Source: Kineosporia aurantiaca JCM 3230 (GTDB lineage: Bacteria; Actinomycetota; Actinomycetes; Actinomycetales; Kineosporiaceae). Taken from it: 64,000 nucleotides of DNA. Location of the stretch: positions 1-64,000 of the forward strand of contig JODP01000022.1 of the NCBI GenBank assembly GCA_000719025.1, given 5' to 3'. Below are positions 17,350 to 24,989 of this stretch, piece after piece. The translations under genes were made by a program, and so were the position numbers. How positions within the stretch are numbered: the stretch's first letter is position 1; every line of letters begins with the position of its first letter. The notes beneath the pieces were generated by a model. The model was not told the DNA's origin and did no database searches. It saw nothing but the letters and a program-made list of their open reading frames with translations.

Positions 17350-17464
17350 GGGGTCTGTGGCCCAGAGGCGTTCGTGGATCTTGTGCAGCGTCGTTCCGGC
17401 CGGACCGGTAGCAGGCGGTTAGGATCCAGGTATTGGTCTGGGCGCTGAACTGCCTACTGTCCAT
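17350..17464 (-). pseudogene. Winged-helix-like protein remnant (copy 2)
   Basis: ATG 17464 gives MDSRQFSAQTNTWIL, near-identical to the start of the gene at 13402. A deletion after the first 15 codons then shifts the frame. DNA similarity (ACGCTGCacAAGATCCacGA, then CGCCTCTGGG) continues out of frame to about 17350. The product would be non-functional. Confidence 0.6.
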
Positions 17465-17488
17465 TGCTGAAATCTCATCACAGGAACC

Positions 17489-18259
17489 TTAGGACGGGGT
17501 GTTCGGGCGGTTCGGCGGCCCTATTGCTGGAGAACGGATGGCCAAGGGCTGGCCGCCGGAGTTGGGAGAGACCCGGTCGCGGTCGGGCTCAGCGAGGAGA
17601 TCGATTCGGCGCTGCATCCGACGGGGCGCCATCCACATCGCGGCCATCAGCGCCAGCAGCACCAGCACAGGAACGACGAACCACGGAGACCAGAAGATGG
17701 CTGCGGCTGCGAAGGCCGCGGCGAACAGGCTTACGAAGAACACGGCAAAAGGACGCGTCGTCTGTCGCTGTTCGAGCTGATCTTTGGCCCAGACACGGGC
17801 TGCTTGCCGGAGCCGGGGATCGGCCGGAATTGGTCCTCGGGTGCTGGCCCGGATGACGGTCCTGAGCTCATCAGGGTCTTTGATTTGCGTGACCCGGGCC
17901 GCCCGACGGCCTTGGTAGATGGGGTAGACGATGACCCATGGGGAGATGATCGCGGCTCGCATGACGGCTTCGATGGCTTGGTCTGCGAGGCCCTTGTGAT
18001 GCCCAGGGGCGCCCTGATCGACTGCGTCGACCAGGAGGTACACCAAGGTCAGGATCGAAAAGCCTACGGCGACCCGGGCCCACAGGGGGGTACCTCGCAT
18101 CAGTCCCATGCCAGACAATTGTGGATGTTTGTCGCTCCCGTGCCAGTCGATGATCGTCAACGGCGGGGCGGGTGAGACTGGAGGACTTCTGCGGTCGGCT
18201 CGGGCGGCGTCGACCGCTGCCCCAACGTTCCGCAGGCGGTGGCCGATCTCCTCAGCCAC
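17489..18259 (-). CDS. Membrane protein, copy 2 of duplicated block
   Basis: The product is up to 256 aa from GTG 18259 (MAEEIGHRLRNVGAAVDAAR); ATG 18111 (MGLMRGTPLWARV) is an alternative giving about 207 aa. Helices lie in ARVAVGFSILTLVYLLVDAV, AAIISPWVIVYPIY and a double segment FAVFFVSLFAAAFAAAAIFW plus VVPVLVLLALMAAMW. A conserved cytosolic loop holds VTQIKDPDELRTVIRASTRG and PADPRLRQAARVWAKDQLEQ. The function is unknown. It lies 28 bases downstream of the DUF397 gene, so XRE, DUF397 and this gene probably form one operon. Its counterpart at 13773 is frameshifted. Confidence 0.65.
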   Translation of the reverse strand: MAEEIGHRLRNVGAAVDAARADRRSPPVSPAPPLTIIDWHGSDKHPQLSGMGLMRGTPLWARVAVGFSILTLVYLLVDAVDQGAPGHHKGLADQAIEAVMRAAIISPWVIVYPIYQGRRAARVTQIKDPDELRTVIRASTRGPIPADPRLRQAARVWAKDQLEQRQTTRPFAVFFVSLFAAAFAAAAIFWSPWFVVPVLVLLALMAAMWMAPRRMQRRIDLLAEPDRDRVSPNSGGQPLAIRSPAIGPPNRPNTPS

Positions 18260-18286
18260 CGCCGGGGCTGAGATTGCCCGGTGGCG

Positions 18287-18499
18287 TCAGCCGAGGAGCG
18301 TGTCGAACTCGCCGTTCTTGGCGCCGTCGATGAACGCGGCAACGCCGGCGCTGGTGCAGGTCAGGACGGCGCCGTTCTTGTTCTTGCTGTCGCGGAGGTA
18401 GACAACCGAGGTCTGACCTGCCGTGACACCCAGCTCGACGCAGTCGCCGGAGTCTCCGGACTTGGTGGCCTTGATCCAGGTGATGCCGTCGGTGCTCAT
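18287..18499 (-). CDS. DUF397 domain protein
   Basis: The 70-aa protein starts at ATG 18499, eight bases after AAGGAG, and overlaps the XRE stop in an ATGA junction. WIKATKSGDSGDCVELG, VYLRDSKNKNGAVLTCTSAG and AAFIDGAKNGEFDTLLG cover the complete DUF397 fold. DUF397 proteins occur almost only in actinobacteria, paired with DUF5753 XRE regulators (the WhiJ/BldB type), and are thought to modulate the partner's activity. The pairing here is canonical. Confidence 0.92.
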   Translation of the reverse strand: MSTDGITWIKATKSGDSGDCVELGVTAGQTSVVYLRDSKNKNGAVLTCTSAGVAAFIDGAKNGEFDTLLG

Positions 18500-19344
18500 C
18501 GCTTGTACTCCTTGAGGTGAATCGCCTGAGTCATCAGGCTCGCACACCGCGCCCTCAACTCGTCCAGCACGGCCGTCTTCACCGAGTACTGCCCGGACAG
18601 ATGGGTCTCCACGTACGCAAGGTCAGGCTCTCGAGCGTCATCAAACTCAAGGATCGTGAAGCCGCCCTTGTTCGCAGCTGTGGCGCCCGCGGTGAAGGGC
18701 AGAACGCGGATGGAGACGTTGGGCCTGGCGTCCAGGGCGCGAAGGTGCTCTACCTGCTTGGCCATGGTCTCGGGGCCTCCGATCTGCCGGACGAGGGCCG
18801 CCTCGTCCAGCACGATGCAGACCTCACTGCCCTGGCGACCGAACACGTTCTGCGCGCGACGCCCGCGAATCTCGGCCACTCGGCGGGCATAGCCGGGATC
18901 GTCGACGTGGTGAGGGTTCTTGGAGGCAAGAGCCGTGGCGTAGGCGGGAGTTTGGCAGACGCCGGGGACGAGCAGCCCGACGATGTGGATCCGGTCGGCG
19001 ACGGCCTCCAGGTCGAGCAACTGGACCAGCCAGGGCGCGATGTCCTGGCGGTAGCGCTCGTGCCATTCGTCCTCATCAGCCTGGTCCACCATCTCCAGGA
19101 TGCGGGACGTGGTCTCAGGCGCGATCCGGTAAAGACGGCAGGCGCTTTCGACGAGGGTGTAGTTGGGTTTTACCTCGCCGTTCTCGAGCCGGCGGATGGT
19201 GCGGGGATTGACGCGCAGGGCGGCGGCCGCCTCGGTGATGGGTAGTTCCTTCTCGAGGCGGTCGGCGTGAAAGGCCTCGCGGGCGGCCTTGAGTTGGCGC
19301 CCGACCGACCTGCGCTGGGTTGCGGCGCTCGCCTTCTGGGTCAT
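18496..19344 (-). CDS. XRE-family regulator with DUF5753 domain
   Basis: The 282-aa protein starts at ATG 19344 (MTQKASAATQRRSVG); ATG 19377 is possible but has no better Shine-Dalgarno. The HTH_31 domain lies at about 15-75 (LPITEAAAALRVNPRTIRRL, then ENGEVKPN). DUF5753 covers about 95-275: IHIVGLLVPGVCQTPAYATA, GRRAQNVFGRQG, VRIL-type strand VSIRVLPFTAGAT and DLAYVETHLSGQY. Such regulators control development and secondary metabolism together with DUF397 partners. It is coupled to the DUF397 gene by ATGA. Confidence 0.92.
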   Translation of the reverse strand: MTQKASAATQRRSVGRQLKAAREAFHADRLEKELPITEAAAALRVNPRTIRRLENGEVKPNYTLVESACRLYRIAPETTSRILEMVDQADEDEWHERYRQDIAPWLVQLLDLEAVADRIHIVGLLVPGVCQTPAYATALASKNPHHVDDPGYARRVAEIRGRRAQNVFGRQGSEVCIVLDEAALVRQIGGPETMAKQVEHLRALDARPNVSIRVLPFTAGATAANKGGFTILEFDDAREPDLAYVETHLSGQYSVKTAVLDELRARCASLMTQAIHLKEYKR

Positions 19345-19409
19345 GCAGCTATCGTAAACCCGCTTGACGATGGACATTTCCAGTAGGACTTCGTGTCACC
19401 AGCGGCGAG

Positions 19410-19994
19410 TCACAGCGCCTTCAGGCCCGCCGTCACGGTTGCGACGAAGCGGTCCAGGTCGGCCGGCTCGAGCGTGCTGCGGCGCACCACGACGCGCCAG
19501 TACAAGCAGCTCACGGTCAGGTCGAGCGCGGCCTCGCGGTGCAGATCGGCCGACAGTTCGCCGCGGGCGACGGCCCGGTCCACCACCTCCAGCGTCCGTT
19601 GGCCGAACGGGGTGCCGACCGTGGCGGTGATCCGCTCGGACAGATCGCCGTTGCGCAGGGCCTCCGAGGCCAGGTCGGCCATGATGGCGGGCAGGTCGGG
19701 GGTGGCCAGCAGGCCGGCGAAGGACTCCATCAGCGAGCGCAGATCCGTCTGCAGGTCATGGCCGGTCGGGGGACCCGGCTGGACCAGGACGTCACCGATC
19801 ACGTCGCCGATCAGCGCCAGCTTGGACGGCCAGCGCCGGTAGATGGCCGCCTTGCCGACCCCGGCCCGGCGCGCGACCGCCTCCATCGAGACCCGCGCGT
19901 ACCCACCGGTGGCCAGTTCCTGCAGCACAGCGGCCCGGATGGCCTCGGTGACGTCGGCGCGGTGGACGGCGGCTCCGGCGGGGGGTCGGCTCAT
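19410..19994 (-). CDS. TetR-family regulator, divergent from GMC oxidoreductase
   Basis: The 194-aa protein has the helix-turn-helix at about 12-60 (AVLQELATGGYARVSMEAVA, then RRAGVGKAAIYRRWPSKLAL), followed by a TetR_C-like ligand domain ending FVATVTAGLKAL. It is transcribed divergently from the GMC oxidoreductase gene. The intervening 94 bases contain two inverted repeats at 20000-20067. The arrangement is typical of a local repressor that responds to the substrate of the adjacent oxidoreductase. Confidence 0.9.
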   Translation of the reverse strand: MSRPPAGAAVHRADVTEAIRAAVLQELATGGYARVSMEAVARRAGVGKAAIYRRWPSKLALIGDVIGDVLVQPGPPTGHDLQTDLRSLMESFAGLLATPDLPAIMADLASEALRNGDLSERITATVGTPFGQRTLEVVDRAVARGELSADLHREAALDLTVSCLYWRVVVRRSTLEPADLDRFVATVTAGLKAL

Positions 19995-19999
19995 GCACG

Positions 20000-20067
20000 G
20001 ACCCTAACCAAACGGGTTCGATGGATGACGGGACTCGGTGGGTTAGGGTCGGAACGGTACCGTTCCG
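20000..20067. promoter_or_regulatory. Probable TetR operators between tetR and GMC gene
   Basis: CGGAACGGTACCGTTCCG (20050-20067) is a perfect 18-bp palindrome 22 bases before the GMC start. GACCCTAACC (20000-20009) and GGTTAGGGTC (20041-20050) are exact reverse complements flanking 31 bases. Both elements are symmetric and lie in the divergent promoter region, as expected for sites of the adjacent TetR protein. Confidence 0.7.
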
Positions 20068-20088
20068 TCGTGTTGTAGGTTGCTGGAC

Positions 20089-21690
20089 ATGTCCACGAAT
20101 CAGAACTTCGACGTTGTCGTCGTGGGGGCCGGAAGCGCCGGGAGTGTGCTGGCCGCCCGTCTGTCCGAGAACCCCCGGCTGCGCGTGGCTCTCCTGGAGA
20201 CTGGGGACGGGGGTCTGCCGCAGGAGCTGACCGTTCCTGGGTACGGAGCCCTGGCGGCGATGGGGGAGCGGGCCTGGGCCTCGCCGACCACGCCGCAGGA
20301 GGCCGTTTCGGGGCGGGTGGTGCCGCTGGTGACCGGCACCGGCCTGGGCGGCGGCAGCGGCATCAACAGCATGGGCTGGCTGCAGGCTCACCCCGCCGAC
20401 TACGACGGCTGGGCCGCGGATGGCGCCGAGGGTTGGGATGCCACGAGCGTCCTGCCGCTGTTCGCCCGCATCGAGGATCACGAGTTGGGGTCCTCGGGTA
20501 CCCACGGCTCGGGTGGCCCGATGGCGATCTCCGGTCCCCGGCATCTGCATCCTCTAGCGCTGCCCTTCGTCCGGGCCGCTCGCGAGCAGGGCTGGGCCGT
20601 GAGTACCGATCTGAGCAGGGACCAGCGGACCGGAATTTCACTGGCTCCCAGCAATATTCGTGACGGGCGCCGTCACAGCGTCGTGGACGGATACCTGGAC
20701 CCCGCCCGCGACCGGGCCAACCTGAGCATTCTGACCAACACCCGCGTCACCCAGGTCCTGCTGGACGGCGAGCGGGCCGTGGGCGTCCGGATCGTCAGCC
20801 AGGACGGGTCGGCCCAGGAACTTCTGGCGTCCGCGGGCGTCGTCGTCACCGCCGGAGCCCTGCGCACCCCGCAGGTTCTGATGCTGTCCGGCCTCGGTCC
20901 GGCCGCACACCTGGCCGAGCACGGCATCGCCGTGGCCCGGGACCTGCCGGCCGTCGGCTCCTACCTCCAGGACCACCCGGCCGTCGCCCTGCCATTCATG
21001 GCCGACCCCTCACTGCTGCCCGGTTCTTATGGCGGTGCTGACGCGCAGGCCGACTACGAGCTGATGCGCCGCGGTCCGCTCTCGACCCTGGCCCAGGTTG
21101 CCGCGCTGATCCCCTCCGCCGCGCGCATTGCCGACCCGGACGCGCCGCCGGAACTGGTCTATGGCCTGGCGATGCTGGGACAGCACGCGGGCCTGCCCGC
21201 CTTCGAGGGGCCCAGCGGTGCCTGGGTGGTCGGACTGGTCGACCCCGACAGCCGCGGCACGGTACGGCTGAGCTCGGCCGACCCGACGGACGAGGTCGTC
21301 GTGGACCCCCGCTACCTCACGGAGGCCACCGACCGGCGCCGGCTGCGCGACGGCGTCCGTTCCGGGATGCGGTTGCTGAACAGCCCTGCGCTGAAGGGAC
21401 TTCTGGAGCCCATGCTGGCGGAACCGGCCGACGACGCCGCCCTGGACGCCTTCATCGACGCGACCCTCGCCACGTATTACCACCCGGCCGGGACGGCCCG
21501 GATCGGGACGGACGCCCAGACGTCCGTGGTGGACGCCCGGCTGCGGGTCCACGGGCTGCGGGGCCTGTGGGTGGCCGACGCCTCGGTCATGCCGCGCATC
21601 ACCCGCACCCTTCCCCAAGCCACGATCGTGGCCATCGCGGAGCGGGGCGCCGAGCTGATCGCGCAGGAGATCGCCTCCGCCGAAAGGTGA
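20089..21690 (+). CDS. GMC-family FAD-dependent oxidoreductase
   Basis: The 533-aa protein starts at ATG 20089. The FAD-binding loop VVVGAGSAGSVLAARLSENP is near residue 10. TGTGLGGGSGINSMGW is the GMC signature 1 region, and GALRTPQVLMLSGLGP is signature 2. The C-terminal YYHPAGTARIGTDAQTSVVD holds the catalytic His (about 466), with the second polar position in ITRTLPQATIVAIAERGAEL. The GMC family oxidises alcohols (choline, sugars, cyclic alcohols). Choline-dehydrogenase-like sequences share this length. The substrate is unknown. Control by the divergent TetR is likely. Confidence 0.92.
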   Translation: MSTNQNFDVVVVGAGSAGSVLAARLSENPRLRVALLETGDGGLPQELTVPGYGALAAMGERAWASPTTPQEAVSGRVVPLVTGTGLGGGSGINSMGWLQAHPADYDGWAADGAEGWDATSVLPLFARIEDHELGSSGTHGSGGPMAISGPRHLHPLALPFVRAAREQGWAVSTDLSRDQRTGISLAPSNIRDGRRHSVVDGYLDPARDRANLSILTNTRVTQVLLDGERAVGVRIVSQDGSAQELLASAGVVVTAGALRTPQVLMLSGLGPAAHLAEHGIAVARDLPAVGSYLQDHPAVALPFMADPSLLPGSYGGADAQADYELMRRGPLSTLAQVAALIPSAARIADPDAPPELVYGLAMLGQHAGLPAFEGPSGAWVVGLVDPDSRGTVRLSSADPTDEVVVDPRYLTEATDRRRLRDGVRSGMRLLNSPALKGLLEPMLAEPADDAALDAFIDATLATYYHPAGTARIGTDAQTSVVDARLRVHGLRGLWVADASVMPRITRTLPQATIVAIAERGAELIAQEIASAER

Positions 21691-21810
21691 GCTGACGTCG
21701 GCTGTACTAGCTGGTGTGGCGGGGCTGAGTGATGCGGTGGGCCGTCAGCGGTAGTTGTTTTCGTTGAGCAGGATCAACCCGGGCCGACCGGTCCATGACC
21801 CGCGGGGATA

Positions 21811-21849
21811 CGCCGCTCGGTGTCCGGTGACACGGGACACCGAGCGGCG
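21811..21849. terminator. Bidirectional terminator hairpin
   Basis: CGCCGCTCGGTGTCC (21811-21825) pairs perfectly with GGACACCGAGCGGCG (21835-21849) around a 9-base loop. It lies between the convergent GMC oxidoreductase and S53 protease genes and can end both transcripts. Confidence 0.8.
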
Positions 21850-21866
21850 CTGGTGGGGGAGAGGGG

Positions 21867-23090
21867 CTAGAAGGCGCCGATCCCGTTCGGCGTCCCCAGC
21901 CCGGTCGGGCCGTCCCATCCGGTGCCGGCGGTGCAGAGCACCTTGGTCGAGCAGGATCCGTTGCTGCCGCTGGTCACGTCGAACAGCGAGGACGGGTGCG
22001 CGTAGGCCAGCGACGGCCCGATCACGGTGCTGGCCACCGGGCCGGCCAGGGCGTAGACCGAGGCGATGATCGGTGAGGCCACGCTGGTCCCGCCGTAGAC
22101 CGTCCAGCCGCTGGCTCCGTAGGTCTGGTAGACCGCCACCCCGGTGTTGGGGTTGGCCACCGCGGAGACGTCGGCCTCGGCCCGCTTGCTACAACCGGTG
22201 GTGACGCTGCTCTGGTAGCTCGGCTTGGTCTCCACGCTCGAGCACCCGGAACCAGCGCCGGACCAGGCGGTCTCGGTCCATCCCCGGGTGGCTGTGGTCG
22301 AGCTGGTCAGGCTGGTCCCGCCGACCGCGGTCAGGGTCGGGACGGTGGCCGGCCAGGCCGCGCCGTATCCGTCGTCTCCGGAACTGGCGGTGATCGCCAC
22401 GCCGGAGTGGTTGAAGGAGGTGTCGTAGGACTTGTAGGAGCTGGACTCGGTGGCGCCCCAGCTGTTGGAGACGAACTTGGCGCCCAGCGTGACCGCCTCG
22501 TTCTCGGCGGTGCTCAGGTTGGCGATCGAGGCCGACGTGGCCTCGACCAGCAGGATCTTGCAGTTGGGGCAGATCGCGCTGACCATCTCGACGTCGAGGG
22601 CGATCTCGCCGGCCCAGCCGGAGTTGTTGGCCGGCAGGCTGGTGGTCGAGCCGGTCTGGCTGACCTTCTTGAAGCAGCCGTTGGCCGTGGTGCAGGCCGG
22701 GAGCCCGTACTGCGTGCGGTACACCGCCAGGTCGGCCTCGGCGTTCGGGTCGTTGTAGGCGTCCACGATGCCCACCGTCTGCCCGGACCCGTTGGTACTG
22801 GAGGGCAGGGCATAGGCGGACTGCAGGCTGGCCGGGCTCAGGCCGGAGGGGGTGGCGTTCGGTGCGATCGCGTCGGCCTTCAGGGCCGAGGGCTCACTGA
22901 TATCGGTGCGACGCAAGGCGAAACACGTTGCCTGTCCTCGCTTCGCTGAGGTGGCACAACTGTGGACGTAGCCGGCGGCCTGGGCGGAGCCCGCCGAGAA
23001 GCCGGTCACGATCAGGGCGAGCGCACTGATCAGGAGGATGGCGAACCGGGCGGCCGATCGGGGTCGCCGGGAATGGGAGAGGGTACTCAT
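21867..23090 (-). CDS. Secreted S53 (sedolisin-like) serine protease
   Basis: The 407-aa protein starts at ATG 23090, eight bases after AAGGAG. A signal peptide (positively charged start, hydrophobic AILLISALALIVTGFSAGSA, cleavage near AQA) is clear. The mature part has SAYALPSSTNGSGQTVGIVD, GEIALDVEMVSAICP (Glu/Asp pair of the sedolisin site), SGDDGYGAAWPATVPTLTAV (oxyanion Asp) and YGGTSVASPIIASVYA (nucleophile Ser). The usual large pro-domain is short, with only about 60 residues before the catalytic domain. It is exported, with acid- or broad-pH endopeptidase activity by family. Confidence 0.88.
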   Translation of the reverse strand: MSTLSHSRRPRSAARFAILLISALALIVTGFSAGSAQAAGYVHSCATSAKRGQATCFALRRTDISEPSALKADAIAPNATPSGLSPASLQSAYALPSSTNGSGQTVGIVDAYNDPNAEADLAVYRTQYGLPACTTANGCFKKVSQTGSTTSLPANNSGWAGEIALDVEMVSAICPNCKILLVEATSASIANLSTAENEAVTLGAKFVSNSWGATESSSYKSYDTSFNHSGVAITASSGDDGYGAAWPATVPTLTAVGGTSLTSSTTATRGWTETAWSGAGSGCSSVETKPSYQSSVTTGCSKRAEADVSAVANPNTGVAVYQTYGASGWTVYGGTSVASPIIASVYALAGPVASTVIGPSLAYAHPSSLFDVTSGSNGSCSTKVLCTAGTGWDGPTGLGTPNGIGAF

Positions 23091-23388
23091 CTGGGCACTC
23101 CTTCTGGGCACCAGGACGCAGTCCACCGGGATCGCCGGTCGACAGCAGGTGGTGCCTCGTACGGTCAGGGTCGTACGTGCCTCAGAGTAAGTATTCGGAC
23201 ACTGTGGTAAAAGGTCGCTTTTGTTACGTTTCCTGTGAACTGGCTGAGGACGCCCCCGGTGGGCCGGAAGCATCCGGCCATCGATACCGGCCGGCTCGCG
23301 TCGGCGCGGTCCCGAAATGTCGTGACGAGCGAACACTGGCGGTTCTGTGCCATATTCGTGGTTTCGTGTCACCGGGGCAGGGAGCGGC

Positions 23389-23709
23389 ATGGCGGAGCTA
23401 ATGCGGTACCAGCTGGAGGACGGCTCGGAGGTCATGTTCGAGTTCGAGAACTCAACCTTGGTCGATTCGCACGGTGGCGGCGACGTCGTGCACGAGGGCG
23501 GACGCCTGGCCGGCAAGCTGGCCGGCATCACGGCGGCGGCTCAGCAGGTGGCCCAGGCAATGCGGGAGAAAGTCGAGCCGGACGAGCTGCAGCTGGAACT
23601 GGGGGTGAAGATCGCGGGCGAGGTGAATGCCTGGTTCTTCGCCAAGCAGCAGGGGGAGGCGACCATCAAGGTGACGCTGACCTGGAAGAAGGACACACCT
23701 CAGCCGTGA
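23389..23709 (+). CDS. CU044_2847-family (trypsin-co-occurring domain) protein
   Basis: The 106-aa protein starts at ATG 23389, after GGGAG. RYQLEDGSEVMFEFEN, the helix AGKLAGITAAAQQVAQAMRE and the strand LQLELGVKIAGEVNAWFFAK followed by TIKVTLTW fit the small TCD1/CU044_2847 domain. This domain is found with trypsin-like or caspase-like proteins in predicted actinobacterial conflict systems. Here no trypsin-like protein is adjacent; the nearest protease is the divergent S53 enzyme. The function is unknown. Confidence 0.7.
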   Translation: MAELMRYQLEDGSEVMFEFENSTLVDSHGGGDVVHEGGRLAGKLAGITAAAQQVAQAMREKVEPDELQLELGVKIAGEVNAWFFAKQQGEATIKVTLTWKKDTPQP

Positions 23710-23834
23710 GCTCCGGGCCTGCGACGGCGGTGCCGGACGGCCAGGATCCGAGAACGGGCCGTGGGGCTCCCCGGACCTGTACGGCGGCCCCTTGATGACG
23801 CTGCGGGCCTTGGAGTCGTTCTGCTGGTGCGGGA

Positions 23835-24455
23835 TTACCGGGGGTCGTCGTCCGGCTTGGGCATGATGACCTTTCGGCTGGTTCCGTCCGGGCGCACACC
23901 CAGAGTGGGGACGACCTGGCTGTTCATGATGCCGCGTTCGTCCATCACCGAGCCCGCGGCCAGGTTGTCCAGCTTGCACAAGGTTATCTCGCGAGTTCCC
24001 AGCAAGTCGTAGGTCTTCGGGTCCATCAGCAGTTCGTGCCGGTAGTGATCCGTGTCGACATAGGCGAGAGCCACCCCGGACTGGCCGGTGATGCTCTTCA
24101 CCCCCTTGACCACCTCGACGTCGGGGAGGGTCGCCAGCGCGTCATAGACCGCGGCCCGGACCGGCCCGGTGACCCAGCGCTCGGCCAGCAAAACCTCGGC
24201 CTGCTTGAAGACGTAGTCGGTCCTGGGCTGTGAGCCGATCTTCCCGATCCCGAGCAGGTCGGTCAGCATCCCCGGGCCCGTGGTCGGTGCGTCCGCGTCA
24301 TAGGCGGGCTGAAGGTCGCAGTGAGGCAGCCGCTCCTGATGGAAGGCCTTTTCCGTGCAGAGCCCCTTTAGGGTGAGCGGAGGGAGTGCGCCTGGATCGC
24401 TACCTGAGGTGGGTGTATGCGATGACGGAGCCCACGACGCAGACCACACCAGCAA
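23835..24455 (-). pseudogene. CU044_5270-like protein, N-terminally truncated
   Basis: The 206-aa frame carries a C-terminal domain with VRAAVYDALATLPDVEVVKG, GQSGVALAYVDTDHYRHELL and DPKTYDLLGTREI. This matches the end of CU044_5270-type membrane-anchored proteins that accompany ECF sigma factors in actinobacteria. The N-terminal cytosolic and membrane segments are missing, and its 5' end overlaps the downstream part of the DUF3592 gene by 56 bases. No sigma gene lies beside it. It may be expressed as a soluble fragment, but it looks like a remnant. Confidence 0.5.
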
Positions 24456-24822
24456 GCAGCGGAAGCACGAAGCCGACGAGTTCGTGGCCCGGGGCGGGCA
24501 GCCAGTACGCCCCGGCCGGGTCCTCCGGAAGGTACATCAGTTCCACGCGGCTACCCACGCCCGGCCGAACATTGGGCGTTGGCAGGCTGTGCCCGCACGG
24601 AACCTCGTACGTGTCCCCCTGGCGATCGACGAAGCGGATCATCGGCTCGTACATGGTCTGGCTCGGGGAAAAGGATGAACGATACTGCCTCAGCCGGCTG
24701 ACGACCCCGACCGTGCGCAGGCCGCGGCCGGTCACCAGTTGCCTCGTCTCAAGCTGCATCACGGAGACCGCGAGCAAGCCCAGACCGGTCAGGAGGACTA
24801 TCGAGCAGAGGACATCCGGCAC
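24400..24822 (-). CDS. DUF3592 domain membrane protein
   Basis: The 140-aa protein has an N-terminal helix (IVLLTGLGLLAVSVMQL) and a central beta domain (GVVSRLRQYRSSFSPSQTMY, EPMIRFVDRQGDTYEVP and GVGSRVELMYLPEDP). A C-terminal helix (FVLPLLAGVVCVVGSVIAY) completes it. The pattern (helix, T.G.V, P.V.F.d.G, V.VlYdP, helix) matches DUF3592 proteins, which are widespread in actinobacteria and of unknown function. Its 3' end overlaps the truncated CU044_5270-like frame. Confidence 0.78.
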   Translation of the reverse strand: MPDVLCSIVLLTGLGLLAVSVMQLETRQLVTGRGLRTVGVVSRLRQYRSSFSPSQTMYEPMIRFVDRQGDTYEVPCGHSLPTPNVRPGVGSRVELMYLPEDPAGAYWLPAPGHELVGFVLPLLAGVVCVVGSVIAYTHLR

Positions 24823-24989
24823 AACGAAATTATTTCAAGCAGATGGGGTGTTGGTGGCCCAAATGATCACATGTGGCCCCGGCCACGTCCCTGACACCTG
24901 GCCGGTCCATCCCCTGCGCCCCAGCCAACCCAGGTCCGTCCCGTCCGGCGCTTGCTTCGCGTGCTTGCTGAAGCCGCGCCGAGCGCGAG

